From Bacteroidota bacterium (GTDB lineage Bacteria; Bacteroidota; Ignavibacteria; SZUA-365), in the NCBI GenBank assembly GCA_018224415.1, contig JAGTUZ010000318.1:1-8136 (forward strand): a stretch of 8,136 nucleotides of DNA. The letters run 5' to 3'. Below are positions 1 through 6,361 of this stretch, piece after piece. A program made the position numbers and the translations under genes. The notes beneath the pieces were generated by a model, which saw only the letters and a list, made by a program, of their open reading frames with translations, made no database searches and was not told where the DNA came from. Positions within the stretch are counted from its first letter, which is position 1. Each line of letters begins with the position of its first letter.

Positions 1-551
1 GAGCCGAACTTGATCATGCCAAAGCGCTCGCCGACCACCGCACTGTCGCCGATTTCCACCGGCGCGACGATGCGCCTCGCCACGAAGCCGGCGATCTGCT
101 TGAACAGCACTTTCCATTCTCCGGTGTTCACGCCGATGAGCGTGCGTTCGTTGAGTTCACTGGCCTTGTCTTCGAAGGCAGCAATGAATTGTCCCTCGAC
201 ATGGCGGAAATACTCCACCCGGCCGCTCACGGGCCAACGATTGACATGCACGTTGAGTGGCGACATGAACACGCATACCTGTTTCGCGCGTCCACCGATA
301 TAGTCGGGTTCGTCAACCTCGCTGATGTCGACGATTTTTCCGTCCGCCGGCGAGATCACGCCACTCTCGACCACCGGAGTCACGCGGTCCGGGTCGCGGA
401 AAAAGTTGAGTGTGAAAAGGAACACCGCCGTTCCCAAGACGATCAGTACGACGCGCACCGGCAGGTTGGAGGTAAATACCCCTATCAGCACCACCGCGGC
501 GGCAACGATCAGGAGGGGGATGGCAACGTCAAGTCCGTATTTCGTAAGCAT
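1..551 (-). CDS. psd: Phosphatidylserine decarboxylase proenzyme, 3' end cut by window edge
   Basis: Decarboxylates phosphatidylserine to phosphatidylethanolamine at the inner membrane, the last step of PE synthesis. The frame is open from ATG at 551 to the window edge (183 full codons plus two bases). Residues 9-27 and 32-50 are hydrophobic and probably form a membrane hairpin. Family motifs follow in order: FFRDPDR (50-56), SPADGKI (67-73, carrying the catalytic Asp70), FMSPLNVHVNR (95-105, with the catalytic His102), QIAGFVARRIV (152-162) and ERFGMIKFGS (175-184). The last two bases, TC, imply Ser184 of the Gly-Ser autocleavage site that generates the pyruvoyl group; the alpha chain lies outside the window. 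The short N-terminus and motif spacing fit the compact psd subfamily rather than the longer E. coli type. It is divergent from the methyltransferase gene. No clear Shine-Dalgarno precedes the ATG, so the start rests on where family homology begins. Confidence 0.93.
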   Translation of the reverse strand, partial: MLTKYGLDVAIPLLIVAAAVVLIGVFTSNLPVRVVLIVLGTAVFLFTLNFFRDPDRVTPVVESGVISPADGKIVDISEVDEPDYIGGRAKQVCVFMSPLNVHVNRWPVSGRVEYFRHVEGQFIAAFEDKASELNERTLIGVNTGEWKVLFKQIAGFVARRIVAPVEIGDSAVVGERFGMIKFG

Positions 552-622
552 GGCTGGTACGATTCTTTCAGGTCGGCACCGTGCCGTCCGTATCGTGAGA
601 AGATACCGATTTCGGAGGTCGA

Positions 623-652
623 ATCATAGCAGATTGGCGGCGCTCCTGTCAG
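623..652 (-). promoter_or_regulatory. Candidate sigma70-like promoter for psd
   Basis: On the minus strand, CTGACA (652-647) is followed after 18 bases by TATGAT (628-623), which is preceded by TGC as in an extended -10. Each hexamer has one mismatch to the E. coli consensus. The start of transcription would be near 616, giving a leader of about 65 bases before the psd ATG. This is pattern matching only; the primary sigma factor of this lineage may prefer other sequences. Confidence 0.35.
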
Positions 653-659
653 GTTCAGG

Positions 660-690
660 TTGTTTTTCCGACTTTCTAGAGGTATTTTTG
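660..690 (+). promoter_or_regulatory. Candidate Bacteroidota-type promoter for the methyltransferase gene
   Basis: TTG at 660-662 is followed, after exactly 20 bases, by TATTTTTG at 683-690. This matches the Bacteroidota -33/-7 consensus (TTG, 19-21 bases, TAnnTTTG). Transcription would begin near 695-697, which bears on the start codon of the next gene: a TTG start at 695 would be leaderless, while GTG at 719 leaves an A-rich leader of about 23 bases. The tract is T-rich, so a chance match is possible. Confidence 0.45.
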
Positions 691-718
691 TTGTTTGCAA
701 GAAAAACAGACATGCCTC

Positions 719-1288
719 GTGACCCTGAGCCAATTCCTTTTCCGCAACCGAAGTTACACGCCGTTACCCTTTCTGGCCGTCATGCTGGTGTTCGCACAGC
801 CGACGCTGACGAGCCTGATTACCGGTTTCCTCATCGCCGCCATGGGTGAATTCCTCCGCGCGGCGGGTGTCTTTTATGTCGGCAGCGAAACTCGTGTCAC
901 CGGTTCGGTGGGCGCGAGCCGCCTGGTGACGTCCGGTCCCTTCGCCTTCACGCGCAATCCGCTGTACGTGGGCAACATCCTGATCTACACCGGCGTCGGC
1001 GTCATGTCCATGGCGTTGTTTCCCTGGCTGCAGCTCGGCGCGCTGCTGTGGTTCGTGTTCCAGTACACGCTCATCGTGCGTGAGGAAGAGGACTTCCTGC
1101 GGGAGAAATTCGGCAAGGAATACGAGGCCTATTGCGTGCGCGTGCCGCGCTTCCTCTTCCGCCTCACCCCCTACGCATCCTGGCATCCGGTGCATATTGA
1201 CTGGAAGGCCGGCTGGCATTCCGAAGCGCGCACCCTTCAGGCCTTCGGCATCGTCATTCTTATCCTTGTCATTATCTGGCTCGCCTGA
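719..1288 (+). CDS. Membrane methyltransferase of the isoprenylcysteine carboxyl / phospholipid methyltransferase fold
   Basis: A 189-residue integral membrane protein of the ICMT/PEMT superfamily, SAM-dependent enzymes that methylate lipids or prenylated cysteines. Numbered from GTG 719, hydrophobic helices lie at about 13-28, 31-52, 82-120 (a helical pair) and 174-188. The family signature is present: GPFAFTRNPLYVG (73-85), then a REEEDFL segment (121-127) and FGKEYEAYCVRVPRFLF (131-147), which contribute to the SAM and substrate site. Bacterial members of this group are mostly uncharacterised, so the substrate is unknown. The flanking psd and lpxB make a membrane lipid plausible, as an inference. 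Start choice: a TTG at 695 would add eight residues and has an AGAGG 12 bases upstream, but the candidate promoter ends at 690 and family homology (FLFRNR, 6-11) begins right after GTG 719. The gene lies 95 bases upstream of lpxB on the same strand and could be co-transcribed with it. Confidence 0.82.
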   Translation: MTLSQFLFRNRSYTPLPFLAVMLVFAQPTLTSLITGFLIAAMGEFLRAAGVFYVGSETRVTGSVGASRLVTSGPFAFTRNPLYVGNILIYTGVGVMSMALFPWLQLGALLWFVFQYTLIVREEEDFLREKFGKEYEAYCVRVPRFLFRLTPYASWHPVHIDWKAGWHSEARTLQAFGIVILILVIIWLA

Positions 1289-1383
1289 GGGCGAACCGTC
1301 CGATACACATTCCGCGTTGCGGGCGCGAACCATGACGGTCTCCACCCGGTAACGCGGCGTCAGATCATATATCCACGAATTCT

Positions 1384-2514
1384 ATGGCACGCGAACATCC
1401 GTCGATCATGATCATCGCGGGGGAGGCGTCGGGGGACCTCTACGGCTCCCGCCTGATGCGTGCATTCCGCGAACTTCATCCCGAGGCCACGTTTTTTGGC
1501 ATCGGTGGAGATCTCATGCGGGAAGAAGGTGCCGAGTTACTGTATCATATCAGCCAGACGGCCATCATGGGTTTCGTGGAGGTGGCAAAGAATTATCCCT
1601 TCCTCAAACAGGTATTCGGCGACTGCGAGCAACACTTCGCTGAACGCCGTCCCGACGCGGTCGTGCTGATCGACTACCCCGGCTTCAACCTGCGCTTCGC
1701 CCGTAAGGTGAAGGAGGCCGGGGGACGCGTGCTCTATTACATCAGTCCGCAGGTCTGGGCCTGGGGGAAAAACCGCGCGCGAAAGATGGCCGGCAGCGTC
1801 GACCACCTGGCCTGCGTCTTTCCCTTCGAGGAAGAATTGTTCAACGACGCCGGTATTCCGACGACCTTTGTCGGACATCCGCTGGTCGAGATTCTCGAGG
1901 ATGTGCCACGAGCCGATTTTCTCGCTGCGCACGGATTGCCCGATGGTCCTCCCCTTCTCGGACTCTTCCCAGGTTCACGGGAACAGGAAATCCAACGCCT
2001 GCTGCCGGCGATGCTGGAAGGCGCCGCATTGCTGCGCGAACAGACGGGCTGCGCCGTGGCTGTCGGTGCCGCGCGCCAGCCGGATGCGTTGTACGCACCC
2101 TTCCTGCAAGGCTTCGATGACGTCGTGCTGGTCCGCGGTGCCACACACGGACTCATGCAACACAGCCACGCCGCCGTAGTGGCGTCGGGCACGGCGACAG
2201 TGGAGACCGCCTGGTACGGCACACCGATGGTCATCGTGTACCGGGCCTCCTGGCTGAATTACCAGATCGGAAAGCGTCTGGTAAACGTCACCAACATCGG
2301 CATGGTCAACATTCTCGCCGGACAGCGCGTCGTGCCCGAACTGCTGCAGGAGAATGTCCGACCTGACTACATATACGACTATATGGCTCCGTATTTCACG
2401 AAGAAAAACCGTCGTGCCGCCACCATCCAGGCGCTGCGTGAAGTGCGCGACATGCTTGGCGGACCCGGCGCCTCACGCCGGACCGCCGAGATTCTCGACA
2501 CGCTTGTCGGATAG
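1384..2514 (+). CDS. lpxB: Lipid-A-disaccharide synthase
   Basis: GT19-family glycosyltransferase that joins UDP-2,3-diacylglucosamine and lipid X (2,3-diacylglucosamine-1-phosphate) to give tetraacyl disaccharide-1-phosphate, releasing UDP. It acts peripherally at the inner membrane in lipid A synthesis. The length, 376 residues, is close to the roughly 380 usual for the family. Characteristic motifs in order are AGEASGDLYGSRLM (12-25), FFGIGGDLM (37-45), TAIMGFVEV (59-67), LIDYPGFN (95-102), YYISPQVWAWGKNR (118-131), CVFPFEEE (144-151), FVGHPLVE (162-169), LFPGSREQEI (194-203), ASGTATVETAWYGTPMV (267-283) and NVTNIGMVNILAG (301-313). All key blocks are intact, so it should be active. ATG at 1384 sits directly before the conserved N-terminus. 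No Shine-Dalgarno is visible in front of it, which is common in Bacteroidota. It presupposes an outer membrane with lipid A. It is tail-to-tail with the DUF3494 gene, only 12 bases away. Confidence 0.97.
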   Translation: MAREHPSIMIIAGEASGDLYGSRLMRAFRELHPEATFFGIGGDLMREEGAELLYHISQTAIMGFVEVAKNYPFLKQVFGDCEQHFAERRPDAVVLIDYPGFNLRFARKVKEAGGRVLYYISPQVWAWGKNRARKMAGSVDHLACVFPFEEELFNDAGIPTTFVGHPLVEILEDVPRADFLAAHGLPDGPPLLGLFPGSREQEIQRLLPAMLEGAALLREQTGCAVAVGAARQPDALYAPFLQGFDDVVLVRGATHGLMQHSHAAVVASGTATVETAWYGTPMVIVYRASWLNYQIGKRLVNVTNIGMVNILAGQRVVPELLQENVRPDYIYDYMAPYFTKKNRRAATIQALREVRDMLGGPGASRRTAEILDTLVG

Positions 2515-2526
2515 CTGCCTGCGTCC

Positions 2527-5178
2527 TTACTTGAGAAGGATGAGCTTTCTGCTTATCGGAGCGGAGCTTTCGGCCACCAGCCGGTAGAAGTACCTTCCGC
2601 TCTCGAGTTGTGTCGTCGCCTGCTTCGCGTCGAACGCGACGGTGTAATTGCCGGCTTCCTGGTACGCTTGTACAAGCGTTGCAACCGCGACACCAATTGT
2701 ATTGTATATTTTCAACGTCACGATGCCAGGCGTCGCAATACTGTATGTAATATGCGTGACGGGATTGAAGGGATTGGGATAGTTCTGCGACAGCGTGTTT
2801 TGCGCAGGCGCGATGCCATTCCGGACGGCAAGGACAATATCAGACCGAATGGCTGAATTATTGTCCATCGTCACGGCACCGATGCGTGCCATCGCCCGGC
2901 CATCCAATACTGCACCGTTTTTGAGCGCGATGGATTGATCGGCCATGAGAATTCCTTTCATGTCGGCAGTCGTACCGATGGTCGCGGAACTCCCTATCTG
3001 CCAGAAGATATTACCGGAGTTCGCTCCACCGATGAGGATGATTTTTCGACCATTGCCTACAGTAAGTGTCGATGAAGGCATCTGGAAAATCCATACCGCC
3101 TGGACATCACCCTGGGCATCGAGTGTGAGATCCGAACTTGTGATCCCGAACGCACCAGGGGCGGATCGGTACAGTCCAGGTGCAAGCGTCTTTCCGCCGA
3201 GTTCTCCGTCAGCGACGATGATGGCATTAAATGTTCTTCCAGCGGCATCGTTATAGGCATCCGTGAGACAGAGTTTCGCATTGGTTGCCAATGCATCGTT
3301 CACATGGATTCCGCCATTCAGCACCTGTCCCGGCGGGAATCCGACCAGCGTCGTGCCGGGGCTGAGGCCGAGATCACCATGGACAATGGTGTTTCCTGTG
3401 CTGGTGACGGTCGAACCTGCCAGAATCGTAAAGGAATTGGCGCAATCAAGATCGATCGGAAGCGGACTCGGGAGCCCTGCGTTTGTTGTGAAGCTCCAGC
3501 TGTAGTTCATCGCAAGTGGATTCCCCGCGAGATCCGTCACCTGCGTCGTCACGGTGGCAGTATAAACAGTGTTGGGGTGCAGATGCATGGATGGTGTGAA
3601 GAATGCATCCATCCCGATGGAGGTTGCCGAACCGATTACCGGCATCGTCCCCTGCCGCAGGGTAAACGATGTACTCGTAAATGTGAGCGGATCCATTTCC
3701 TCGCTGAATGTGACCGAAAGTGTTTTATTCACGGGAACATCCAGGGCAGCGTTCACCGGGTCCGTGGAAACCAGGACAGGTGCCGTCAGATCACTCGATA
3801 CATCCGTGTCGAACGTCCACACATAATCTGCTTCCATGCCATTCCCCGCGAGATCCGTCACACCCGTGGTGATTGTTGCGACGTACGTCCCGTCGGATAC
3901 GAGGCTGGAATCCGGTGTGAACGTCGCGGTGAGCCCGCGATAGATAACCGAACCGGGAACAGCGAGCTGCCCGAGTCTCAACGTAAAGGACGCGTTCGAA
4001 ATGGTCGCCGGATCCATCGCTTCGGTGAATGTTGCAGCGATTTTCTGGTTGATGGGAATGTTTGTTGCGTTATTCCCGGGAACGGTATACCGCACGGTGG
4101 GTCGTGTCCCGTCAGGCTCGGGGCCTGAATAGAAATACCAGGCATAGTCGTTTGCCATGTGGTTTCCGGAATTGTCGCGGACCGCATTCGTGATTCTGGC
4201 GGTATATATCTTGCTGTAGACGAGCGGATTGTTTGGAGTGAACGTGGCAGTGACACCGAAATAACTGACCATTCCTGCCACCGGAGTGCGTCCCTCCAAC
4301 AGGATGAATGTTGAATCAGTGATCGTGAGAGGATCCATGATCTTGTCAAAGGTCGCTGTAATCTTCTGGTTGGTCGAAACACCGGTCGCTGCATTCATGG
4401 GAATGGTTGATATCACCATCGGCAGTGTGGGATCGTCAACCGGTTTGGTGACCGCATTTCCGGCGAGCGTCACGGCACCGATGCGTGCCATCGCCCGGCC
4501 ATCCAATACTGCACCGGTGTTCAGCGAAATGGATTGATCCGCAAGGATCGTTCCTTTCATGATAGAGGAAGTGCCGATAGTCGCTGACGTCCCGACTTGC
4601 CAGAAAATGTTTTTTGCCTGTGCTCCCCCAGACAGAACGACATGCACGTTATTTCCGACAGTGAGCTCAGTGGCGATCTGGAAAATCCAGATGTCGTTGG
4701 CACCGCCGGTGAGGGTGACATTGGAGCCCGTGATGGCCGCCGCGCTCGTGAATTTGTACAGACCCGCGACAAGCGTCAACCCACCGATGTTTCCGGAACC
4801 CGGGTTCAAAAACGTTCCGGTCGGGATGGGGGTCCGCCCGGCTGCATCGTTATATGCAACCGTCAGACAACTTTTACCGCTGTTGGCGAGTGCGTCGTTG
4901 ATGTGGATCGCTCCATTCACGACCGTTGCAGGCGGAAAGCCGACGATGCCCGTTCCCGGACTCAATCCGATATTTCCATCGACCGTGCTTGCACCAGTGC
5001 TTGTGACGGTCGAGCCCGCCAGCACCGCGAAGGTCGCGCTGCATCCAAGATCAAGCGGTGCCGGTGATTGCGCAAAAGTAGCCACCGGAATCATACATGC
5101 TGCTACCAATCCTGTCACGAACGAAATGTGCATCCAGCGAGCAACCCGCTGGAGCATATTTCCTGTATAATTTTTCAT
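2527..5178 (-). CDS. Secreted protein: DUF3494 (ice-binding type) - three Ig-like domains - DUF3494 - type IX sorting domain
   Basis: An 883-residue exported protein. Residues 1-36 form a Sec signal peptide, probably cleaved after ATFA. A first DUF3494 domain (about 40-246) has FAVLAGSTVTSTG, GLSPGTGIVGFPP, YNDAAGRT, NIFWQVGTSATIG and GAVLDGRAMARIGAVT. Three Big_5/SbsA-type Ig domains follow (about 250-352, 355-458, 462-567), each with a TF...MDP motif, a TP turn and a W-F strand; the second and third share VTDLAGN. A second DUF3494 domain (about 572-783) repeats all the hallmark motifs. A type A type IX secretion tail ends the chain (about 799-883: NYPNPFNP, LKIYNTIGV, SGRYFYRL, terminal RKLILLK). 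DUF3494 proteins are right-handed beta-solenoids, several of which bind ice; whether this one does cannot be read from sequence, and adhesion is an alternative. The mature chain has only four cysteines, a pair at matching positions in each DUF3494 copy. GC content is lower than in the flanking genes. The start is supported by a strong AGGAG site. Confidence 0.93.
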   Translation of the reverse strand: MKNYTGNMLQRVARWMHISFVTGLVAACMIPVATFAQSPAPLDLGCSATFAVLAGSTVTSTGASTVDGNIGLSPGTGIVGFPPATVVNGAIHINDALANSGKSCLTVAYNDAAGRTPIPTGTFLNPGSGNIGGLTLVAGLYKFTSAAAITGSNVTLTGGANDIWIFQIATELTVGNNVHVVLSGGAQAKNIFWQVGTSATIGTSSIMKGTILADQSISLNTGAVLDGRAMARIGAVTLAGNAVTKPVDDPTLPMVISTIPMNAATGVSTNQKITATFDKIMDPLTITDSTFILLEGRTPVAGMVSYFGVTATFTPNNPLVYSKIYTARITNAVRDNSGNHMANDYAWYFYSGPEPDGTRPTVRYTVPGNNATNIPINQKIAATFTEAMDPATISNASFTLRLGQLAVPGSVIYRGLTATFTPDSSLVSDGTYVATITTGVTDLAGNGMEADYVWTFDTDVSSDLTAPVLVSTDPVNAALDVPVNKTLSVTFSEEMDPLTFTSTSFTLRQGTMPVIGSATSIGMDAFFTPSMHLHPNTVYTATVTTQVTDLAGNPLAMNYSWSFTTNAGLPSPLPIDLDCANSFTILAGSTVTSTGNTIVHGDLGLSPGTTLVGFPPGQVLNGGIHVNDALATNAKLCLTDAYNDAAGRTFNAIIVADGELGGKTLAPGLYRSAPGAFGITSSDLTLDAQGDVQAVWIFQMPSSTLTVGNGRKIILIGGANSGNIFWQIGSSATIGTTADMKGILMADQSIALKNGAVLDGRAMARIGAVTMDNNSAIRSDIVLAVRNGIAPAQNTLSQNYPNPFNPVTHITYSIATPGIVTLKIYNTIGVAVATLVQAYQEAGNYTVAFDAKQATTQLESGRYFYRLVAESSAPISRKLILLK
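2869..2917. repeat. 49-bp direct repeat, copy 1 (second DUF3494 domain)
   Basis: Base-for-base identical to 4468-4516 and in the same orientation. Read on the minus strand it encodes GAVLDGRAMARIGAVT (residues 755-770), a conserved block near the end of the DUF3494 fold. The surrounding sequence of the two domains has diverged, so this identity at every third codon position stands out. Confidence 0.95.
3520..3540. repeat. 21-bp direct repeat in the third Ig-like domain
   Basis: Identical to 3841-3861, same orientation. On the minus strand both encode VTDLAGN (residues 547-553 here), the conserved loop before the last strands of the Big_5 domain. It marks internal duplication of the Ig module. 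Confidence 0.85.
3841..3861. repeat. 21-bp direct repeat in the second Ig-like domain
   Basis: Partner of 3520-3540. It encodes VTDLAGN at residues 440-446. The first Ig domain has the diverged equivalent VRDNSGN (333-339), suggesting that Ig domains 2 and 3 are the more recent duplicates. Confidence 0.85.
4468..4516. repeat. 49-bp direct repeat, copy 2 (first DUF3494 domain)
   Basis: Identical to 2869-2917. It encodes residues 222-237 of the same protein, the equivalent position in the N-terminal DUF3494 domain. The two copies lie about 1.6 kb apart within one gene and could support recombination or gene conversion that deletes or homogenises the domains. Confidence 0.95.
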
Positions 5179-5424
5179 AATATCACACTCCTGTCCTTCA
5201 ATTCAGCAAATCGTGTCTGTATATAACACATCGCTTCCCACATTGCCCCGACGTCCGGAAACGTATCGTCTGCGTATATCAGAATGCTGATAGATTCCCC
5301 ATCGAACAATAGATCCGAGGGATGAATAGGGGACTAACCCTTGTTCCGTGAGCTGAAAACCGTTGTTTCTCGCACCCCTTTGCCTATCCCGGACCCCTTT
5401 TCCCCCTACTTTCCTTCTCCTCTT
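5179..5424. other. Non-coding stretch between fmt and the DUF3494 gene
   Basis: 246 bases carrying the upstream region of the DUF3494 gene. On the minus strand a TTATAT hexamer (5226-5221) lies in a possible -10 position, but nothing at the right distance resembles a -35 or the Bacteroidota consensus, so I do not call a promoter. I see no stem-loop followed by a T-run that would end fmt transcription; only 4-base stems such as AGGG/CCCT near 5327-5341 are present. No convincing small ORF lies in it. Confidence 0.5.
5188..5192 (-). promoter_or_regulatory. Strong Shine-Dalgarno site of the DUF3494 gene
   Basis: AGGAG on the minus strand lies nine bases before the ATG at 5178. It is the clearest ribosome binding site in the window and fixes residue 1 over the alternative in-frame ATG at residue 8. 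Its strength contrasts with the weak or missing sites of lpxB, def and psd. Confidence 0.75.
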
Positions 5425-5439
5425 CTATCCTTCTCCCCC
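5394..5439 (+). repeat. Pyrimidine-rich tract
   Basis: 46 bases with only two purines (A at 5408 and 5427), including a direct repeat of CCTTCTCC at 5413-5420 and 5429-5436. It begins in the non-coding stretch and runs into the last codons of fmt, where on the minus strand it encodes the glycine-rich tail GGGEG and the TAG stop. On the fmt mRNA it reads as a purine-rich segment just after the stop. Confidence 0.7.
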
Positions 5440-6360
5440 ACCAAACCTCGCATCAGATGCAATCCGGTGCCCACGAAGATACTCCTCCGCCGACATCGCC
5501 TTTTTTCCTTCCGGCTTGATCACATGCAGTGCAACGGTGCCACGGCCGCATTGCACGAGAAGCTCCGGTGCGGTCGCGACGATGGTTCCTGGCGCGCCAT
5601 GCGATTGCTCTTCCGCGACACGGCTTTCGAGCAGTTTCATTTCCTTGCCATCGAGCATGCTCCACGCGGCGGGATGCGGACTGAGTCCACGGATGTGGTC
5701 ATGCACCTCCCGGGCGCTCTTTGCCCATGGCACTTCGCAGGACTCGCGGAAGATTTTCGGCGCGGTGGTGGCCCGGCTGTCCTCCTGCGGTCTCGTCTCG
5801 AGCGTTCCGCCCTCGATGCCGCGTACGGTGTCGACCACGGCCTCGGCGCCGACGGCGGCGAGCAGGTCGTGCAGTTCGCCCGCCGACATGTTCTCATGCA
5901 GCGGCACGCGGCGCTGAAGGAGGATGCCGCCGGTGTCGACTTTTTTCTGGAGGAAAAACGTGGTGACGCCGCTTTCCGTGTCCCCGCGCATCAGCACCCA
6001 GTTGATGGGCGCGGCGCCGCGGTAGCGCGGCAGCAGCGAGGCGTGCAGGTTGAAGCTTCCAATACGTGGGAGGGTGAACACCGATTCGGGAAGGATGCGG
6101 AAAGCGACGATGACGAAGAGGTCTGCCGCGTCCTCGCGGAGGATGTCGGCGAAGGCCGGGTCGTGCAGGTCGTGCGCTTCGAACACGGGAAGCCCGAGTT
6201 CCAGCGCCGCGACCTTGACCGGAGTGGGTGACATCTGCCGGCCGCGTCCGCGCGGCTTGTCGGGCGAGGTGACCACGCGTACGATCTCGTATCCCGCCGC
6301 GTGCAGCGCGCGCAGCGACGGCACCGCGAAGTCGGGGGTACCCATGAACACCAGGCGCAT
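5425..6360 (-). CDS. fmt: Methionyl-tRNA formyltransferase
   Basis: Transfers a formyl group from 10-formyltetrahydrofolate to Met-tRNA(fMet) in the cytoplasm, making the initiator for translation. It has 311 residues, the usual family size. The N-terminal Rossmann-type formyltransferase domain begins FMGTPDFAVPSL (5-16). The tRNA-contacting basic loop is DKPRGRGRQMSPTPVK (34-49). The catalytic triad is present: Asn104 and His106 in FNLHASLLPRYRGAAPI (103-119) and Asp142 in KKVDTGG (139-145). The C-terminal OB-like domain runs from about 208 (EVPWAKSAREVHDHIRGLSP) to the end; the last residues, RFGGGEG, are a low-complexity tail. The ATG at 6360 lies one base after the def stop (TGA-C-ATG), so translation is probably coupled to def. 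Confidence 0.97.
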   Translation of the reverse strand: MRLVFMGTPDFAVPSLRALHAAGYEIVRVVTSPDKPRGRGRQMSPTPVKVAALELGLPVFEAHDLHDPAFADILREDAADLFVIVAFRILPESVFTLPRIGSFNLHASLLPRYRGAAPINWVLMRGDTESGVTTFFLQKKVDTGGILLQRRVPLHENMSAGELHDLLAAVGAEAVVDTVRGIEGGTLETRPQEDSRATTAPKIFRESCEVPWAKSAREVHDHIRGLSPHPAAWSMLDGKEMKLLESRVAEEQSHGAPGTIVATAPELLVQCGRGTVALHVIKPEGKKAMSAEEYLRGHRIASDARFGGGEG

Positions 6361-6361
6361 G

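Noticed and set aside
764..1345. A 193-residue open frame on the minus strand opposite the methyltransferase
   Set aside because: The opposite strand carries the full ICMT/PEMT signature; this frame shows only shadow-type composition.
3520..3861. Short direct repeats in the Ig region as a CRISPR-like array
   Set aside because: There are only two copies, 321 bases apart, in frame and encoding the same protein loop; no array spacing exists.
2869..4516. The pair of 49-bp repeats as ends of an insertion element or a composite unit
   Set aside because: Both copies lie inside one continuous reading frame at homologous positions of duplicated domains, there is no transposase and no inverted termini.
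5221..5226. TTATAT as the -10 of the DUF3494 gene
   Set aside because: No -35-like hexamer stands 16-18 bases upstream (GGGGCA at 17), and no TAnnTTTG is found; the support is too thin for a promoter call.
5341..6231. A 296-residue open frame on the plus strand opposite fmt
   Set aside because: It lies antisense to a clear fmt with intact catalytic motifs, its translation is rich in Arg/Gly/Asp without any recognisable domain, and its openness is explained by the high GC of the coding strand.
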